Of a DNA stretch of 64,000 nucleotides, positions 27,204-36,804 are shown piece after piece. The position numbers and the translations under genes were made by a program. The first letter of the stretch is position 1. Each line of letters starts with the position of its first letter. Below the pieces are notes generated by a model. The model ran no database searches. It saw nothing but the letters and a program-made list of their open reading frames with translations, and was not told where the DNA came from. Source of the DNA: Roseibium aggregatum IAM 12614 (GTDB lineage Bacteria; Pseudomonadota; Alphaproteobacteria; Rhizobiales; Stappiaceae); NCBI RefSeq assembly GCF_000168975.1, contig NZ_AAUW01000021.1, positions 1 through 64,000 of the forward strand. The letters run 5' to 3'.

Positions 27204-27980
27204 TCATTGGGATACGCACACAGACACTGGAGTGTTCCGATGTTCGCTGATTGTTACCATCCGCAGAAACTTGGCGTACCAGTCTTCGCCCTCATTGAAG
27301 AACATGGTCTTGGCAAGCACGACTTCCTCCTTTGTAAACTTCCTGTTCAAACCATCGTCCACCACTGTTTCCAACTCTCTCCAGAGGGCTTCATATTGCT
27401 CAAACTGAGCAAGCAGGTTTTCTGCCGCCCTCGTTATTTTGCTTTCATCCCCGCTGACGATCCCAACCACATCCTCCCGCGAGGCACTGGTGTAAATCCA
27501 GCCTTGCAACTTGCGCTGGATCTTCGAGGTGATTGACGTCTCGTCGCCCTGGATCATTCCATTGTCTGAAATTGTAAGATCAAAAATTTCGGCCAAGTAT
27601 ATCTTACCCTCTTTCTCCCCAAAGGTTACTGGCCGTTTTGCCAGAAAAGCGCATAAATCCCTACCGTAATCTGTCACGCCAATCTCAAAGTATTTAGCAT
27701 GAAGGTATTCATCCAAACCATTATCTTTGATTTTTTGCGCAGCGTCTTCGATAATTCTTGGCAATGTATTGGGAGCTTCGAGCGAAGCCTTGCGCGAAGC
27801 CAAAGCACGATTTGGAACTGGTGCACGCAGGTTTTCGTCTACCGTTTCTCTTTTAACCACGGCCTGTCCTGGCTTATGCACATAATGATCCGAGTTATTT
27901 AATGGTTGCGCCTTCTCCCCCTTCTCTCCACTAAAGATACTCCGAAGATAATAATAATTGATAGTATTTGGTATAGTCAT
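27204..27980 (-). CDS. AT-rich unknown protein, candidate type III effector
   Basis: 258 residues, start ATG at 27980 with AAGGA about 10 bases upstream. No signal peptide and no membrane segment. The N-terminus is Asn, Tyr and Ser-containing and polar; the middle has ALASRKASLEAPNTLPRIIE and a mixed alpha/beta body (KIYLAEIFDLTISDNGMIQG, VVGIVSGDESKITRAAENLL). Base composition is clearly more AT-rich than the sct operon, which suggests separate acquisition. I recognise no family. It stands alone next to the large 28876 gene, so an effector role is only an inference. Confidence 0.5.
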   Translation of the reverse strand: MTIPNTINYYYLRSIFSGEKGEKAQPLNNSDHYVHKPGQAVVKRETVDENLRAPVPNRALASRKASLEAPNTLPRIIEDAAQKIKDNGLDEYLHAKYFEIGVTDYGRDLCAFLAKRPVTFGEKEGKIYLAEIFDLTISDNGMIQGDETSITSKIQRKLQGWIYTSASREDVVGIVSGDESKITRAAENLLAQFEQYEALWRELETVVDDGLNRKFTKEEVVLAKTMFFNEGEDWYAKFLRMVTISEHRNTPVSVCVSQ

Positions 27981-28832
27981 TAATGCAATCCTTCTTCAGG
28001 GAAGCTGAGGAGTCCGGCAGTCGCCGACAATGGCAAGACCCAGCTTGAGCGCTCATGCGCGCCCGAAGTACTGTGCCGCGAAACAGAGGCTGCCACTGTA
28101 TCAAAACATACATTGAAATTGAAAAAGGCGCGAAAACCGGTGCCGCCGCAGCGGATTTTTGGTCCCGTTGATGACGTGTTTCCGTCTGCCCACAAGGCGC
28201 GCCGCGCGCCGGTGGGCCGGTTGACCGGACAAGCGGTGCAGCAACGTTCAAGGTACGAGAAGTGCTTCCAGTCGCGGGTGGACGAATCGCAAACCGCGCT
28301 CTTTAAAATGGCAAAGTGCATGGCCGTGTCACGGAAGACACAACTATTGCTTGCGGCTAATCTTCCAGACTACCTTCTATTCGACAGATATGCGCGCAAA
28401 ACATCAGCTAGTGTACTAAATAACACCTGATTTTGCATTGAAATATGCTTTAGATACGCACCTGGCGTCTGCGTATTACCGGCATCGTCGGCAGGCGGCG
28501 CTGCAATAAAAACGGTCCGCGGAATGAGTCGGGTTGGTGCGATGTAGTCTCGTGATATTAGTGACTTGGCTAACGTGGGTTCATACCTGATGAGCGCTGA
28601 GAAACATCTTTTGCATGGAAGTTAAATCGATTAAAATTTTATATCTGAGAGTAGGATCTTCTTTCTCATTTTGGTGAGGCCTGGTGAGGAAGGAGGGCGG
28701 TCGGCCGACATCGCACACGGCGGAGGGGTGTGCCGCCCGGAATGCTGCCCTGCAACTCTCGCGAACATTCGGAAAGCCGGGTCCGCCGCGACGAGAGCGG
28801 CGAGTTGGGAAAGGCCTCGGTCTGATCGAAAG
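27981..28832. other. 850 bases without a supported gene
   Basis: Frames at 28113-28430 (plus) and 27980-28321 (minus) overlap each other and have no ribosome site or recognisable domain. 28430-28660 is AT-rich and could hold promoter signals for the 28876 gene. I see no RNA gene. Confidence 0.3.
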
Positions 28833-28859
28833 GTGACGTCCCTTGACGTGGTGTAGCTG
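28833..28859 (+). mobile_element. Solitary IS256-type terminal repeat
   Basis: GTGACGTCCCTTGACGTGGT and the following TGTAGCTGG match the ends of the IS256 fragments at 4514 (GGTGACGTCCCCGG) and 56760-56790 (reverse complement). No transposase is attached. It ends 16 bases before the start codon of the 1006-residue gene, so an IS256 once ended, or still contributes, in its leader. Confidence 0.65.
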
Positions 28860-28875
28860 GATAGGGGGGTGAAAA

Positions 28876-31800
28876 ATGAATACAGTTCAAGCCAGTCATC
28901 TCAATACAAGCCCGCTCCGGCAGACTGATGGCGGAGCGGCCAGACCAGAAAGCCTTGCTGGCCGCTGGAAAAGGCGACTGGTCACCTGGTTCCGGGAAGG
29001 CGGAAAAGTGTCCAGCGTCAGGGATAGCGGGATTTCTTCCAGCAAAATCCTTGCGCTTCAGGCAGACGCGGGAACACCTTCCCAGGCTTGTCTCGGAGCA
29101 AGGAAACCCGGCGGATCGGATCCATCGGCCGTGCGACCAGAGGAATGTTTCGCTCGCGATCAAAGGACGCTGGAGACAGTGATCGAAACGGAACGGATAG
29201 CCGTGCGCCCGGAGCATTTTGAAGCTCATGGTAGCTCCTCAGCGAAGCGCCCGCCCGGAGCCCCCGCGGACGGCATGGAGCCGTCCCTGGACGAAGAAGA
29301 TGCGCCGCAGTTTAACCACAATACGTTGTGCGCGCGGTTGCCGGAACCCAGTCGATGGTCGTGGAGTTGGAGCTTTTTCTTGCTGGGAAGCAACCGCCCT
29401 CTTCGTTCCGGAACATCCGGAACAGACCCGGCCCCCCAAGAGAAAACCAGCTGGACTTCAAGGCAAGCTGCCGCGTTGTCGAGTTGGTGGGATGCCCATT
29501 TCCACTTTGGCCTAATGAGCAAGGGGCGTGGCCCCCATTTCGACGCAATAAAGGAAGTTCTTGCCGAAAAAGCCGAGTTCGAGGCGCCATTTCAGAAGCC
29601 TGCCATACGGACGCGCAAGGCATCCAGCGAAACCGTGCCCACAAAATTCAGTCCCAGGCAAACCGGACCCGGGAAGTCGGGGCCTATTCACATCAGTCCC
29701 CAGAGTGAACTCCTGCGCAACGAGTTGCTTGCGAAGCATATCAGTCCGATCCATGAGGACATGCTTGCGACACTCGATCACCTCGAAAAACTCCACGATG
29801 CGAATCCCAAACACCTGAGACGCAGGAAATCCTGGTTTTGGAACCTGTTCCGTTTTTTGCGGCGGGCGGCAAAAGAAGACAATTTCCTTGAACAAATTCA
29901 AACCCGGGCAAAAGACCTGTTCCACTCTTCGGGAGGCTATGCAGCGGGGCCGTCCGCGGAGGTGATCGAGAAACTTGAACACCTGATCGGCAAGGGCGTG
30001 GTTCTCAGCCTGCAGTCCTATGACACAAGTGCCCTCGTCGCACAGTTGGCGATGGATCAGACAACGCTCGACAGGCTCGCCGCGCTGCCGGATACGACGA
30101 ACATTTCAGCCGTCAACGATATCCTTCTCAAAAGACAGCACAGCAAAATCCAGCAGCTGCGCCGCAACGGATTTGCCAGCATGGCTCAGATCGACCACAT
30201 TTTCCGCGCCATCTCCTATTTGACCCGCGGTATGTCGATCCCGAAGCACAAACTGAACAAGGTCCTCGCCGATGGCGGCAAGATCAACCGAGAGGACGTT
30301 GCAGGCTCCTATGCTGAACTGATCGCAAGCCTGAAGGAAGGACAGCATATAACTGTCGGCAGCGGCTGGAGCCGCGGGGTGCGTCTCGAATGGATCATAG
30401 TGGGTCTCAAGAAAGCGGGTTTTTTCGGAGCGACCAACTATATTGGGCGCGATCGGAGCTTTGACTACACGCTTACCTTCATGAACGTGAACGGCTCTAT
30501 AGAGGTCGGTTTAGGCCGCCTGGAAATCGAAGGGGTCAACGTCGGAGCCAGCGGGTGGTTCGGAATTGGGGTCGGTCCGGAAGAGGTGGGGTTCTACGCG
30601 GGCGGTACGGTCGGCGTCAACCTGCGCAAGCAATGGGGAGTAGAGGACACAATCTCTATCACACTTGGAAAAGCCTCACCAGGCCTACGCGCGAATCTTG
30701 AGCTTCTCCTTTCAGGTAAAATCAGTAACCCCTACGAGGTCCTGGCGATGGGTGAGGTGTCGGAGGCCGGTCATTACAAAACGAAAGCCAGCAGCGCGAC
30801 CGCGTCCCTGACGCCTGACGGGCTCTTCAGCTTATCGGTGAACGTCAGCCCGAATCTGAAGGCAAAATCGGAAGGCCAGTCTTTTATCTCGCCGGTGTAC
30901 GCGCGCTTGGATGCCGAGATCTACAGTTCCAGCGCGCGCGAGGGCGGGAAATTCTTCACGTCCAGCGGCGCTTATCAAACCGAGAATTCGCACGAACTGT
31001 ATTCGCTTCTGACGCACAGGCCGAAGATGAGGTTCACTTTAGGAAGCTCCGCTATGCTGCGGGGACGGTTCGGCAACAGTTTCTCCGGGACCAGTCTCGC
31101 GACAGCCGGTCGCTTGCACGGCCCGGCTGCGACGGGAGAAGTCGGGATAGGCATACACTACCAGACCGAACGAAAGACCTGGCGGGAAATCTTCGTTGGA
31201 ACCCCGAAGGCAAAATTCAGCGTTCCCGAGATTCACAAGCCCCTGAAAGGCGGCGTGGGTGAAATCACCTGGACGATGACATTGCCTCGCGCGGCGAGCG
31301 CGCTCAAGGCTGCGCCCGTGAAAGCGCTGCTTGCAGGGGAACAAAGCGAAACGAGCGATACGCTGATCGACTCCATCAGCTATACAACCCGTGAAAACAG
31401 GGAAAAAATCCGCGGATCACTGCGCGCGCTCAGAGAAACAGCAGATAGCAACAACGTTTCCATCGACAAAGAACTGGCAAGAATGGAAAGTCTGCTTGAC
31501 TTTCTTGCCTACAAGGACCGTGCGAATTTTCGCAAGAGCCTGTCCCGAATTCAAGGAATGATGCCTGAAGACAACGCAATATTCAAACAGGAGCTGGAGC
31601 GCCTTGAGGAATTGACCGGCGATGCGAATGATTCGGCATGGCAGCGCAAGTCCCGAAGCAAGGAAATCGTCATGAACATGAAGACCTCGGAGCAGGAGAG
31701 CCTGGAGTTTCAGTCAGGTTCACTCGACGCGGAAAAGATAAAGAACCGTGGTTTCGGCGAGTGTGTGTCCGTCAAGACCACTGAGACCCGCATGTATTGG

Positions 31801-31896
31801 ACGTCGGCGCGAATGCCGGTGCTGTTCCAGTTAGGCAGCACCGCCAGTCTGACCGCAAGCAGTCAGACAACATGGCGGGTAAAGCCGAAAGATTGA
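28876..31896 (+). CDS. Large (1006-residue) candidate secreted effector
   Basis: Start ATG at 28876 follows a strong purine run (GGGGGGTGAAAA). The first 280 residues are polar, Ser, Pro and Arg-rich and without a signal peptide. Residues about 280-530 are helical. Residues about 535-780 are a Gly- and Ser-rich beta region (VGLGRLEIEGVNVGASGWFG, GIGVGPEEVGFYAGGTVGV) with alternating hydrophobic strands like a barrel or propeller. A coiled-coil segment covers about 830-920. The architecture recalls large pore-type effectors such as AvrE or HopR, but I can show no homology. No adjacent chaperone is seen. It lies between the two sct blocks. Confidence 0.6.
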   Translation: MNTVQASHLNTSPLRQTDGGAARPESLAGRWKRRLVTWFREGGKVSSVRDSGISSSKILALQADAGTPSQACLGARKPGGSDPSAVRPEECFARDQRTLETVIETERIAVRPEHFEAHGSSSAKRPPGAPADGMEPSLDEEDAPQFNHNTLCARLPEPSRWSWSWSFFLLGSNRPLRSGTSGTDPAPQEKTSWTSRQAAALSSWWDAHFHFGLMSKGRGPHFDAIKEVLAEKAEFEAPFQKPAIRTRKASSETVPTKFSPRQTGPGKSGPIHISPQSELLRNELLAKHISPIHEDMLATLDHLEKLHDANPKHLRRRKSWFWNLFRFLRRAAKEDNFLEQIQTRAKDLFHSSGGYAAGPSAEVIEKLEHLIGKGVVLSLQSYDTSALVAQLAMDQTTLDRLAALPDTTNISAVNDILLKRQHSKIQQLRRNGFASMAQIDHIFRAISYLTRGMSIPKHKLNKVLADGGKINREDVAGSYAELIASLKEGQHITVGSGWSRGVRLEWIIVGLKKAGFFGATNYIGRDRSFDYTLTFMNVNGSIEVGLGRLEIEGVNVGASGWFGIGVGPEEVGFYAGGTVGVNLRKQWGVEDTISITLGKASPGLRANLELLLSGKISNPYEVLAMGEVSEAGHYKTKASSATASLTPDGLFSLSVNVSPNLKAKSEGQSFISPVYARLDAEIYSSSAREGGKFFTSSGAYQTENSHELYSLLTHRPKMRFTLGSSAMLRGRFGNSFSGTSLATAGRLHGPAATGEVGIGIHYQTERKTWREIFVGTPKAKFSVPEIHKPLKGGVGEITWTMTLPRAASALKAAPVKALLAGEQSETSDTLIDSISYTTRENREKIRGSLRALRETADSNNVSIDKELARMESLLDFLAYKDRANFRKSLSRIQGMMPEDNAIFKQELERLEELTGDANDSAWQRKSRSKEIVMNMKTSEQESLEFQSGSLDAEKIKNRGFGECVSVKTTETRMYWTSARMPVLFQLGSTASLTASSQTTWRVKPKD

Positions 31897-33230
31897 CACG
31901 TCATACCTGGGGGAGGTCTGTTTGACCGGGCAAGCGATGCATCATGGTCCGGCGGACTCGAACAGGCCACCACAGGCCTGCTTGGGAGCCCCTTCGAGCT
32001 GTGTTGCGCGTGTTTTCCCAGTACGCGCCGCGCCCCCACGGCTGGTGCCTTGCTGCGCCCCACCAAAGTTGGTCAGCCGGGACACAATCAAAACCCTTTG
32101 GGATAAGCCGGTTCGCGGGTCCCGTCAGTTCCGGAGGTCGATATGAGCGGTATGACGCGCGTCACAGGCTTTCCCGTCCGCATACGCTAAATCAACCTCA
32201 TGAATGAAGGTCACGGGGTTCAACACAGGCTCCGAAACGCCCGGGCTGATGAAGAGATTCGTTCAGGACCACCGGTATTCGAACCTCGTGCCATGATTTG
32301 GCCCCGGCGGCCAGTCCAACCCGGCCGCCCGCCTGAGAATGAGCGAATTACTCAAATCATTGTCGAGAGTTTCAAGTAGACAACCCGCATTTACGTGATC
32401 CATTGGAAGTGACCGGGTGTATGAATGATCGTAGACCACAAGACCACTAAGACTTCGCGTACATTGGGGCGGGAAAGCCCGTGTCTCGCCACAGCGGCAC
32501 ATCACCAGTTTGAAACGCAGTCCCGAGAAGGGGCTGTGGTTCTTCACGAATCTCTCGAGGTCGCAACCAAGCAATTGGCAGGTGATCCGGGTCATGCGTT
32601 TTCGAGCCGCATCATGCTGACGCGCGACATTTTCTTGCAAGCCGAGACGGGAATGAACTGCATGGTGTTTCACACGCATCCCACACCGGAAGGTGACGCG
32701 CAATGCAACCCGAAGAGCCTTCAAACCCGGCCTTCGGCAGATCATTTCCGCCAGCCGGACCGTATTGCACCTATTGCCCGGCCAACGGTACCCCGGCTCA
32801 CGCGATACGCCTCGGCCGCAATCGGGAATTGACGCTTCGTTCACCCACATCCCGCCGAAAGCAAAAGCCTCGTCAAGCCGTCAGGGCAGGTATGCCGTTT
32901 TCTGCAAAAGGCTGGTCCGGGCGTGCAATGCCCGGCGCCGCCGCCTTGAATGGATGGGGTGACGCTCCGACTATACCGAACACTTCGGATTCGACTGGAT
33001 CCAATGAATCGCAACACCCGATCAATTTTTCTGCAAATGCTCGCGTTTCGTCAACAACGTCCCGAATGAGCCTTTGTGAACGACATTGCTGACTGTTTCT
33101 GAGCCAGCCGGAAACCTCGGTCATCGTAACCGGACCGGAGCCTTCCCGCCGGCCAGACGCTCCCGATGCTGGCGTTGTCCTGCCAGCTGCATCCATAAAC
33201 CGACAAATAAACCTGCGTACGGAAACCATA
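31897..33230. other. 1.3 kb without a convincing gene
   Basis: Overlapping frames on both strands (32425-32832 plus, 32263-32850 minus, 32873-33262 minus) have no recognisable domains or ribosome sites. The plus frame contains FHTHPTPEG, but lacks the rest of a JAMM motif. This may be a decayed gene. The last 200 bases should contain the promoter of the AraC gene. Confidence 0.3.
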
Positions 33231-34316
33231 ATGCTCATGCGAGTTCGTGAAGATCCTGACACAAGCGGCGGAACGCCTTCCGGCGGCGCGCTCGCCCCGG
33301 TGAACCGGCCGCTTCAACCGCATTATTCCTGGGACACCGCCAGCCTCCAGAAAAAAGAGCAGTTCGCGTTTGTAAACAACGAATTCGCTTCCTTCGGCAA
33401 CATCCTGCCCGCGGACGGAAAGGCTCCCGAACTTGGCTTCCGCAACAGTGGAAAGGCCTATGTGCTCGGAAACACGCCCTTCATCCGCTTTCAGTCGGAG
33501 GCGTTCCGGCTCCGTCCGAGATCACGGATCCATGCAACGGTCCTGGACTGCACAGCCTGGATCCTTTCAGTTCCGCTGCAAGGTACGGCAAGATATGTTT
33601 CAAACGGCACATTCTTGCGTCAGAACCCCGGACATGTGCTGATTTCCGAGCCCTCCAGAAGCATATACGGAAGGATAATGGATTGTGATTTCCTTGTTCT
33701 TCTCTTGGACGAAAAGGAAATGACCGGTCTGGGGAGCTTGCTCACCAACGGAGACAGCTGCGCCAACGGCAAGATGATCCACCCCTTGCTGGGTCACTAT
33801 TTCACGGCACTCGCAAGCACGATAGAAACAATCGAAAGCCGTGAGGCCCAGTCCATTGCGGAAGCCACGATCGCAATCATTCGCGCGTGCGTTTCCAAGC
33901 GGCCTCTGGACATCGCGGCCGCGGAAGCGCCGCTCAAAACCGCACGCCTGGAAGCCGCACAAAAATACATAAACGCCAACCTCAAGTCTCCCGGGCTTTC
34001 TTCCGATGCGGTGCTTGAATTCCTGAATGTTTCCCGGAGGAGGCTTCACGATATCTTTGAACAAACCGGTGGCGTCCAAAAGTATATTCGCGAACAAAGA
34101 CTGAAGGCGGCATACAGGAAAATTATCTTCTCCAGCGGCAAGCGATCCGTCTTGTCGATAGCGGAGGAATACTGCTTCTCAAGTGGCGCAAATTTCAGCA
34201 GGGCCTTCAAGTACCAGTTTGGCATGACGCCGTCGGACCTGTGCGACCAAGCCGGCCGGACCGGAGTGTCCAGTTTCGAACGATGGTTGCTCGAACTGCG
34301 CCACCAGGGTTCTTGA
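33231..34316 (+). CDS. AraC-family transcriptional regulator
   Basis: 361 residues. The C-terminal ~100 residues hold the double helix-turn-helix: LEFLNVSRRRLHDIFEQTGG, YIREQRLKAAYRKI, then FSSGANFSRAFKYQFGMTPS. The N-terminal part is of the AraC-binding-domain-2 type (LRPRSRIHATVLDCTAWILS). It sits between the large candidate effector and the hydrolase-chaperone pair, on the same strand as both. AraC proteins such as ExsA, VirF and HrpX activate type III genes in other bacteria; a local role here is likely but unproven. The start could be the second ATG at 33237. Confidence 0.85.
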   Translation: MLMRVREDPDTSGGTPSGGALAPVNRPLQPHYSWDTASLQKKEQFAFVNNEFASFGNILPADGKAPELGFRNSGKAYVLGNTPFIRFQSEAFRLRPRSRIHATVLDCTAWILSVPLQGTARYVSNGTFLRQNPGHVLISEPSRSIYGRIMDCDFLVLLLDEKEMTGLGSLLTNGDSCANGKMIHPLLGHYFTALASTIETIESREAQSIAEATIAIIRACVSKRPLDIAAAEAPLKTARLEAAQKYINANLKSPGLSSDAVLEFLNVSRRRLHDIFEQTGGVQKYIREQRLKAAYRKIIFSSGKRSVLSIAEEYCFSSGANFSRAFKYQFGMTPSDLCDQAGRTGVSSFERWLLELRHQGS

Positions 34317-34576
34317 CACGCGCAAGGGCGGCCGCGATCTCCTCTTCGGCGTGCCGTCAACAGGAGCCATCGGCGGCTCATTCCGCAGTAAGAAAGGATA
34401 CTCAGGCGCGGCGCGCATGTCATCGAGTGTCATGTGCCAATCGACACACCGCCCTGCCGCACAGGCGGCTAATCTGACAAAAATTCAATCCGCGACCGAT
34501 GCTGTTTCGGGTCGGCTACGCGATGCGGCGGAACCGGATTTTTCCGGTTTATTCCTGATATCAATAAAGGCGCGAA

Positions 34577-36118
34577 ATGCCCGGTGTAAACAGATCCACA
34601 AACAGTACCGCAGCTTCGTGCCGGAGCGAAGCTGCCCCCCAAGACGATATCAGGGGCACATGCCACGATGATACCGAGAGGGCCTTGACGTTCAAGGACA
34701 CCAGCGCATGGCGCCAGCGAAACCCGCTGTTCCGAGTCGTTTCCGGCGTGGCGGGCGGATTGACAGGGCGGGCTGACGGTAGACCTCGGTCGATACGGCA
34801 GTGGGCGCCTTGGCCGGGTACGCTGGCTTGGAGGGCTGCCTGCAAAATATCTGGCGTTCAGGAGTCGCAGCCAGCGGCAGGACCTCAAACGCTCATCTGT
34901 TGTTCTGATGAGGACGCACTCAATCAGTTAGAAAGTGCACCAAAGTCTAACGGAAAAATCTCAGATAAGGACGGCCCTGAATTTGATTGGGCGTTTTGCA
35001 AGAGAGTCGAACTGGAGTATTCCGCGCGTTCCAGATTCCTTGGAGGGCGGAGTAAGCAGAAGTTGGTCGGCTTTGCATATACGGTTAAAGAGAAAGCGGA
35101 AAATAAAACTGGAAGTAACTCTTCCAACAACATAGGCGGAGCTGCTGTATCCAAAAACTTTTCTAACGCAGAATGCGCGTCGGTTCCCAATTTCACACAG
35201 AATGACAGGCCGGTCGTTGTTTATTTCGGCGGTCACGGGCTGCCGGTAGAACAACAGTCTACTCCTCATGGTGGCTGTACCGGCGAGGACTATGTCATCC
35301 AAAAGCAGGCTAACTTCCTCGCGCTGAACTATCGTGGCTACGGTGCCTCCTCGGGCGGCGTGCCCTCCAGCCGGACCATGGTGGAAGACGGTGTCGCCAT
35401 ATTGAACCATCTTCTGGACAGCGGAATTGACCCGGAACGGATCGTTCTTCATGGCTACAGTATGGGAGGCAATATCGCCGCGAACGTGCTGCAGGCCGCG
35501 GAGGCCAGGGGACTAAGGCTTGGCGGATTGATTCTGGACCGCCCTATGGAAAAACTCGCCACGGGCGCGGCGGCACTCACGCGGACGCGAAGCAAAAATA
35601 TCTTCAAGAAGATCTGCTTGAATTATGTTCAAGCACCCGTGGTCTGGCTTGTCGTGAAGTGTCTTGCAGAATCCTACAATACTAGTGCCTCACTCAAGAG
35701 TCTTTTGAAGAGTAGAGATCAGAACAAAGAATGGACCCCGATCGCTGGCGTCTATGACAATCACCCCATCGGTTCGACATCAAGGAGAATGCTCGAGACC
35801 CGGGGCATAGCGTGCATGGACACAAAGGACACGCACGGCGCTTCCCTTGAAAAAACCTTTGCCGCTCTGGACGAACTCCACGACGCAGCTATGCTCGATA
35901 ACTATGACGATGACTATGACACCGACATACTTCGTCTCTACAAAACTTTCGAGCGCCGGTATGCGGGCATGTCAGGCAAAACAATGGAATTATCAGAGCC
36001 AAAAATCCAGCCAACGGGAGATTCGTTTGCGGTTTTCGGTAGCACGGGTCAGAATTTTAGACAAAAACTCGAAATTCCGGACGGATCAACCAACGAACTG
36101 CATGAGACTGGCACATGA
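34577..36118 (+). CDS. Alpha/beta-hydrolase candidate type III effector
   Basis: 513 residues. The first 200 are polar, without a signal peptide, and Ser/Asn-rich (GSNSSNNIGG). A hydrolase domain follows: VVVYFGGHG at 213-221, NYRGYGASSG at 251-260, nucleophile elbow GYSMGG at 293-298 (Ser295), acid candidate Asp394 in GVYDNHPIG, and His420 in DTHGAS. The full catalytic triad is thus in the expected order. Its stop overlaps the start of a CesT-type chaperone (ATGA at 36115), the usual arrangement for an injected effector and its chaperone. Substrate (lipid, peptide or ester) cannot be told. Confidence 0.75.
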   Translation: MPGVNRSTNSTAASCRSEAAPQDDIRGTCHDDTERALTFKDTSAWRQRNPLFRVVSGVAGGLTGRADGRPRSIRQWAPWPGTLAWRAACKISGVQESQPAAGPQTLICCSDEDALNQLESAPKSNGKISDKDGPEFDWAFCKRVELEYSARSRFLGGRSKQKLVGFAYTVKEKAENKTGSNSSNNIGGAAVSKNFSNAECASVPNFTQNDRPVVVYFGGHGLPVEQQSTPHGGCTGEDYVIQKQANFLALNYRGYGASSGGVPSSRTMVEDGVAILNHLLDSGIDPERIVLHGYSMGGNIAANVLQAAEARGLRLGGLILDRPMEKLATGAAALTRTRSKNIFKKICLNYVQAPVVWLVVKCLAESYNTSASLKSLLKSRDQNKEWTPIAGVYDNHPIGSTSRRMLETRGIACMDTKDTHGASLEKTFAALDELHDAAMLDNYDDDYDTDILRLYKTFERRYAGMSGKTMELSEPKIQPTGDSFAVFGSTGQNFRQKLEIPDGSTNELHETGT

Positions 36119-36612
36119 CCGTGCTTACGCGCTCAGGCTCCATGCTGAGCAGGCATGACGTCAACAACGCGCTCGCGGCCTTCGCCGTGCGCGCCGGTTT
36201 GGAGGAACTGGCCCTGGGACCGGACAATGTCACCAGTGCGGAATTCGGAGACGAGGGAATCGTCGCCATCTGTTATGACGAGGCCGCCGGCAGCCTGCGA
36301 TTGCTTTCCCCAGTCGGGCAACTGGATGCCTTCGCGCCGCTCTCGGGTCAGGCCGCGATGCTCAGGGCGGCCCTTGGCTTCAATATCGAGAACATGTGCA
36401 GCCTCGGCCTTGAAACCGACGCCGGGGTTTTCCTTCTGTCGCTGCGGATTTACACGCTGGACCGTTTTGGCGATGAGATCATCGATTTCGCGAGACAGAG
36501 CGTCGGTGTCGCGAACTGGCTGGAGGAATTTGACGTCGAGGCCTCCTCACACGCCGTGGTCGATCCGTCGGCTATGCAAAACGATCCGGCTACCGTGGTT
36601 CTGAAACCCTGA
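36115..36612 (+). CDS. CesT/Tir-family type III secretion chaperone
   Basis: 165 residues, acidic, with the class I chaperone fold pattern: helix (VNNALAAFAVRAGLEELALG), beta strands (GIVAICYDEAAGSLRLLSPV), then a helix pair around QAAMLRAALGFNIENMCSLG and a final strand-helix (LLSLRIYTLDRFGDEIIDFA). Such dimers bind the N-terminal region of one effector and keep it export-ready. Four-base overlap with the hydrolase gene names its likely partner. Confidence 0.8.
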   Translation: MTVLTRSGSMLSRHDVNNALAAFAVRAGLEELALGPDNVTSAEFGDEGIVAICYDEAAGSLRLLSPVGQLDAFAPLSGQAAMLRAALGFNIENMCSLGLETDAGVFLLSLRIYTLDRFGDEIIDFARQSVGVANWLEEFDVEASSHAVVDPSAMQNDPATVVLKP

Positions 36613-36804
36613 CCGACCGACGGGAAAAAGTCAATTTCGGCAAGCCCGAGCCGTGCCGCAGCCTCGCGTCACCTGAACGGGCAACCGCATCCGCGATAGC
36701 TTCCCCGGCATTGCAACACCGATAACGTCCAAAATCGGTGCGCGCTATTCCCAAGTGCGACTTTTGTTTGAAACCAATAGGTTATCAAACAGGAGGATTG
36801 TGTC

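Noticed and set aside
28666..29229. 187-codon frame on the minus strand
   Set aside because: It overlaps the N-terminal coding part of the 1006-residue gene and shows no domain; a codon-bias shadow.
32425..32832. Possible JAMM-type protease from the FHTHP motif
   Set aside because: The other zinc-binding residues of a JAMM domain are missing, there is no ribosome site, and an equally long frame lies on the other strand.
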